This document shows positions 16,154-18,853 of a stretch of DNA of 18,853 bases, piece by piece (positions within the stretch are counted from its first letter, which is position 1; each line of letters opens with the position of its first letter). The DNA is from Bacteroidetes bacterium UBA7692 (GTDB taxonomy: Bacteria; Bacteroidota; Bacteroidia; Chitinophagales; LD1), in contig DLGO01000115.1 of assembly GCA_002482725.1 (NCBI GenBank), positions 2,460 to 21,312 on the forward strand, written 5' to 3'. Made by a program: the position numbers and the translations under genes. The notes under the pieces were generated by a model that saw only the letters and a program-made list of their open reading frames with translations, had not been told where the DNA came from and did not search any database.

Positions 16154-16188
16154 AAAGGGGCTGTTCCGCAAGGAATAGCCCCTTTTTT
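16154..16188 (+). terminator. Rho-independent terminator after paralog 2
   Basis: GGGGCT (16157-16162) pairs with AGCCCC (16177-16182), with an inner stem TTCC/GGAA closed by the GNRA-type loop GCAA. Six T follow (16183-16188), and three A before the stem can extend the pairing. It lies shortly after the stop codon and insulates ftsK from the secreted-protein gene. Confidence 0.93.
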
Positions 16189-16293
16189 GTATCCTTTTTG
16201 TACAGCCTTGTTAACCGTGTTTATATTCAAAACGCCCCAAACTGCAATACCAGCGTACAATCAACGAACTTTCGTGACGTTATAATAAGCAGT

Positions 16294-18853
16294 ATGGAAG
16301 AAATTGTGTTTACCAATTCTTTTAGAAAAAAGAAGAAAGAAGATGATGTGCCGTTTGATGTAGACAACGATAGCACCGCTGAGGCTGTTGCTGAAGAGAA
16401 ATCTGGCCCTAAACCAAAGGCCGAAAAAGCCAGTGCCGATAAGCCAAAAGAGAAGGCCAAACCTAAATCTAAGACCGATAAATCATTCGAATCCGATGAC
16501 AACGAAGCGCCAAATATGCTGAAAGACGGTCGCGCCGCAAAGATTGTAGGGTTGCTGCTTTTGCTTTTCTCCTTCGTTATGGGTGCCAGCATCCTGTCCT
16601 TCATATTCACGGTAGAGGAGGATCAATCCCTGCTCTACAACAATGCCCTGCAAACACTTGGGGATAGCTCCATTCAGGTCAACAATGCCCTCGGCCGCTT
16701 AGGTGCTGTATTGGCAAATCTATTCTTCAACCGACTTTTCGGCTTCTCATCTTTGATAGTTACCGGTATCTTGTTCTCCATCGGGTTTAACCTTGCCGTT
16801 AAAAAAAGCCTGAAGAACCTGATACCACTAGTTGCCTATGGCACTACAGCGATTGTATGGCTTTCAGCTACCCTGGCATTTATCAATGGCCTTGTATATC
16901 CTGCATCCATTATAGCATGGGGTGGGGGAGTAGGCAACTACCTTACCGGTACTGGTGGTGTGCTGATTGGCCTGGTACAGGTTGCCGGCACTGCCGCTGT
17001 ATTGTTCGTTTCTGCTCTCATTTACGCAGTAGTTATGTACAACATCAGCTTCGATGGCTGGATGAACTGGATGCAGCGCAGAAGGGCCGAACGTGCCTTG
17101 ATAAAAGAAGAGCAGGAGGCCCAGCGCAACACCTTTGCAGAGCAGGCCAAAGCCGCCATGGCAGAGGCCGAAGCCAACGACTTCCGCGACAACAGCGAGG
17201 ATATATTTGGCAAGGACAACCTGGACAATGTGATCAACTCTAAAAAGAACCAGCACCTCTTCAAGCCTGAGCTGCAACTGGAGGTAGATGACACTGTAGC
17301 TCCTTTAGAGGCTGTTCAGCAAAACAAGATCGTTCATAAGCTCGACGATGAGTTCGTAGACCTGTTTGCCGACAACCACGATGATGTGGACCTGGACAGC
17401 ATTCCCGAAGTGCCTTTCAATAGCACCCCTTACGACCCTACCGAAGACCTGAGCAACTATAAATTTCCTCCTTTGGAACTCTTGCAGGAGCATGGTAGTG
17501 GCACAGGTGTCATCAACATGGACAAGGAAGAGCTGGAGCGCAACAAGAACCAGATCATCTCTACCCTCAACAACTACCAGATAGAGATTTCCAAGATAAA
17601 GGCTACAGTAGGCCCCACAGTTACCCTCTACGAGATTGTGCCTGCTGCGGGTGTTCGTATTTCCAAGATCAAGAACCTCGAAGACGATATCGCACTTAGT
17701 CTTGCTGCCCTTGGTATCCGTATCATTGCGCCTATTCCGGGCAAGGGTACAGTGGGTATAGAGGTGCCAAACATCAACAAGGAGATAGTGAGCATGCGCA
17801 GTATGCTTATGAGCGAAAAGTTCCAGAACTCTACCGCCGACCTGCCTATTTGCTTGGGCAAGTCTATCTCAAACGAAATCTACATTGCCGACCTGGCCAA
17901 GATGCCTCACTTGTTGATGGCGGGTGCTACCGGTCAGGGTAAATCCGTTGGTATCAACGCTATCCTCGTATCTCTTCTGTACAAAAAGCACCCTTCGCAG
18001 ATCAAGTTCGTGATGGTGGACCCTAAAAAGGTAGAGTTGAGCATCTATGAAACCCTTGAAAAGCACTTCCTGGCTAAGCTGCCGGGCGATGAGGATTCTA
18101 TCATCACCGATACTAAGAAAGCTGTTACTACCCTAAATGCCTTGTGCGTAGAGATGGACCAGCGCTACGACTTGCTGAAAAAAGCCAGTGTACGTAACCT
18201 GAAAGAGTACAACGCCAAGTTCATTTCCCGTAAGCTGAACCCGAAGAACGGCCACAAGTTCCTGCCATACATCGTACTGGTTATCGATGAGTTCGCCGAC
18301 CTTATCATGACAGCCGGCAAAGAGGTAGAGATGCCTATTGCCCGTCTTGCCCAGTTGGCACGTGCTATCGGTATTCACCTTATATTGGCTACTCAGCGTC
18401 CCTCTGTTAATATTATCACAGGTACTATCAAGGCCAACTTCCCTGCCCGTATCGCTTTCCGAACCTCCAGCAAAATCGACTCCCGTACCATTTTGGACCA
18501 GGGTGGTGCAGAGCAGCTGATAGGCCGTGGCGACATGTTGCTTAGTGTAGGTAGCGATATGCTGCGCCTACAGTGTGGTTTTGTGGACACTCCGGAGGTA
18601 GAGATGATTCGCGACTTTATCTCTGGTCAGCAGGGCTATGCAGAGGCATTTGAGCTTCCTGAATACATCGATCCTAAGGGTGAAAAATCTACCGGTGGCG
18701 ATGATGATTTTCTGGCAGAAGGCGAGCGCGACGATTTGTTCGAAGACGCTGCCAGAGTAATCATTCAGAACCAAATGGGCTCCACTTCCCTTATCCAGCG
18801 CAGGCTTAAATTGGGCTACAATAGAGCGGGTCGTTTAATGGACCAACTGGAAG
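16294..18853 (+). CDS. ftsK: DNA translocase FtsK (3' end outside window)
   Basis: A septum-associated double-stranded DNA pump that clears chromosomes at division and activates XerCD recombination. The frame is open from the ATG at 16294 to the window end, 853 codons plus one base. Residues 1-80 are a charged, Lys/Pro-rich cytoplasmic tail. Four membrane segments follow (about 82-105, 150-168, 176-197 and 221-248), then an acidic linker to about 400. The alpha/beta motor carries Walker A GATGQGKS (544-551, Lys550) and Walker B VLVIDEFADL with Asp665-Glu666; ATQRPSVNIITG and FPARIAFRTSSKIDSRTILD are typical of the family. The winged-helix gamma domain, which reads polar DNA signals, begins near residue 813 (DDLFEDAARVI) and is cut at the window edge after MDQLE. 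The linker is short compared with Escherichia coli FtsK, as usual outside Proteobacteria. Preceded by a strong terminator, so it has its own promoter, which I could not identify securely. Confidence 0.97.
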   Translation, partial: MEEIVFTNSFRKKKKEDDVPFDVDNDSTAEAVAEEKSGPKPKAEKASADKPKEKAKPKSKTDKSFESDDNEAPNMLKDGRAAKIVGLLLLLFSFVMGASILSFIFTVEEDQSLLYNNALQTLGDSSIQVNNALGRLGAVLANLFFNRLFGFSSLIVTGILFSIGFNLAVKKSLKNLIPLVAYGTTAIVWLSATLAFINGLVYPASIIAWGGGVGNYLTGTGGVLIGLVQVAGTAAVLFVSALIYAVVMYNISFDGWMNWMQRRRAERALIKEEQEAQRNTFAEQAKAAMAEAEANDFRDNSEDIFGKDNLDNVINSKKNQHLFKPELQLEVDDTVAPLEAVQQNKIVHKLDDEFVDLFADNHDDVDLDSIPEVPFNSTPYDPTEDLSNYKFPPLELLQEHGSGTGVINMDKEELERNKNQIISTLNNYQIEISKIKATVGPTVTLYEIVPAAGVRISKIKNLEDDIALSLAALGIRIIAPIPGKGTVGIEVPNINKEIVSMRSMLMSEKFQNSTADLPICLGKSISNEIYIADLAKMPHLLMAGATGQGKSVGINAILVSLLYKKHPSQIKFVMVDPKKVELSIYETLEKHFLAKLPGDEDSIITDTKKAVTTLNALCVEMDQRYDLLKKASVRNLKEYNAKFISRKLNPKNGHKFLPYIVLVIDEFADLIMTAGKEVEMPIARLAQLARAIGIHLILATQRPSVNIITGTIKANFPARIAFRTSSKIDSRTILDQGGAEQLIGRGDMLLSVGSDMLRLQCGFVDTPEVEMIRDFISGQQGYAEAFELPEYIDPKGEKSTGGDDDFLAEGERDDLFEDAARVIIQNQMGSTSLIQRRLKLGYNRAGRLMDQLE

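Noticed and set aside
16857..17243. Open frames of 128 and 137 residues on both strands
   Set aside because: Both lie within ftsK, whose frame is continuous with recognisable membrane segments and motor.

Overview
The window reads as a chromosomal segment of a Bacteroidota organism, probably Chitinophagaceae or a close relative. The reasons are three type IX secretion system (T9SS) cargo proteins with the two known kinds of C-terminal sorting domain, a PorP/SprF-family outer-membrane protein, a promoter of the Bacteroidota kind (TTTG, 19 bases, TATATTTG) in front of rplU, and a weakly marked translation-start context. No tRNA, rRNA, CRISPR array, transposase or phage gene was seen.

Layout. 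1-325: the 3' end of a methylmalonyl-CoA epimerase gene. 387-1157: a secreted conserved protein of unknown function that carries a His-Asp-Gly / Ala-Cys arrangement resembling clan CD cysteine peptidases; it runs tail to tail, with no spacer, into a Nudix hydrolase on the minus strand (1158-1643). 1783-4778: a translationally coupled pair, a SprB-repeat adhesin-like protein with a type B (CHU_C) sorting domain and a PorP/SprF partner. 4779-5143: a 365-base gap between convergent genes, dense in inverted repeats that look like RNA structure. 5144-6403: an MFS efflux-type transporter, minus strand. 6530-7140: the rplU-rpmA ribosomal protein operon, minus strand, with a clear promoter and terminator. 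7311-8537: an integral-membrane M48 (Ste24-like) metallopeptidase; 8583-9989: a helical Bacteroidota protein of unknown function; both minus strand. 10155-13028 and 13207-16134: two tandem paralogous secreted proteins, each with a predicted seven-bladed propeller, a middle region, a DUF7619-like domain and a type A T9SS sorting domain; each ends in a strong terminator. 16294-18853: ftsK, cut by the window end.

How they fit together. The core genes (mce, rplU, rpmA, ftsK, M48 peptidase) are ordinary housekeeping. The accessory theme is surface protein export by T9SS: one type B cargo with its dedicated PorP/SprF partner, and two type A cargos made by tandem duplication. The two paralogs are about 96% identical over a 248-base stretch of DNA near their 3' ends but very different in their 5' halves, which points to recombination or gene conversion that keeps the export end uniform while the exposed end diverges. 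The items most worth following up are the clan CD-like protein, the structured intergenic element at about 4866-5064, and the mosaic tandem paralogs.
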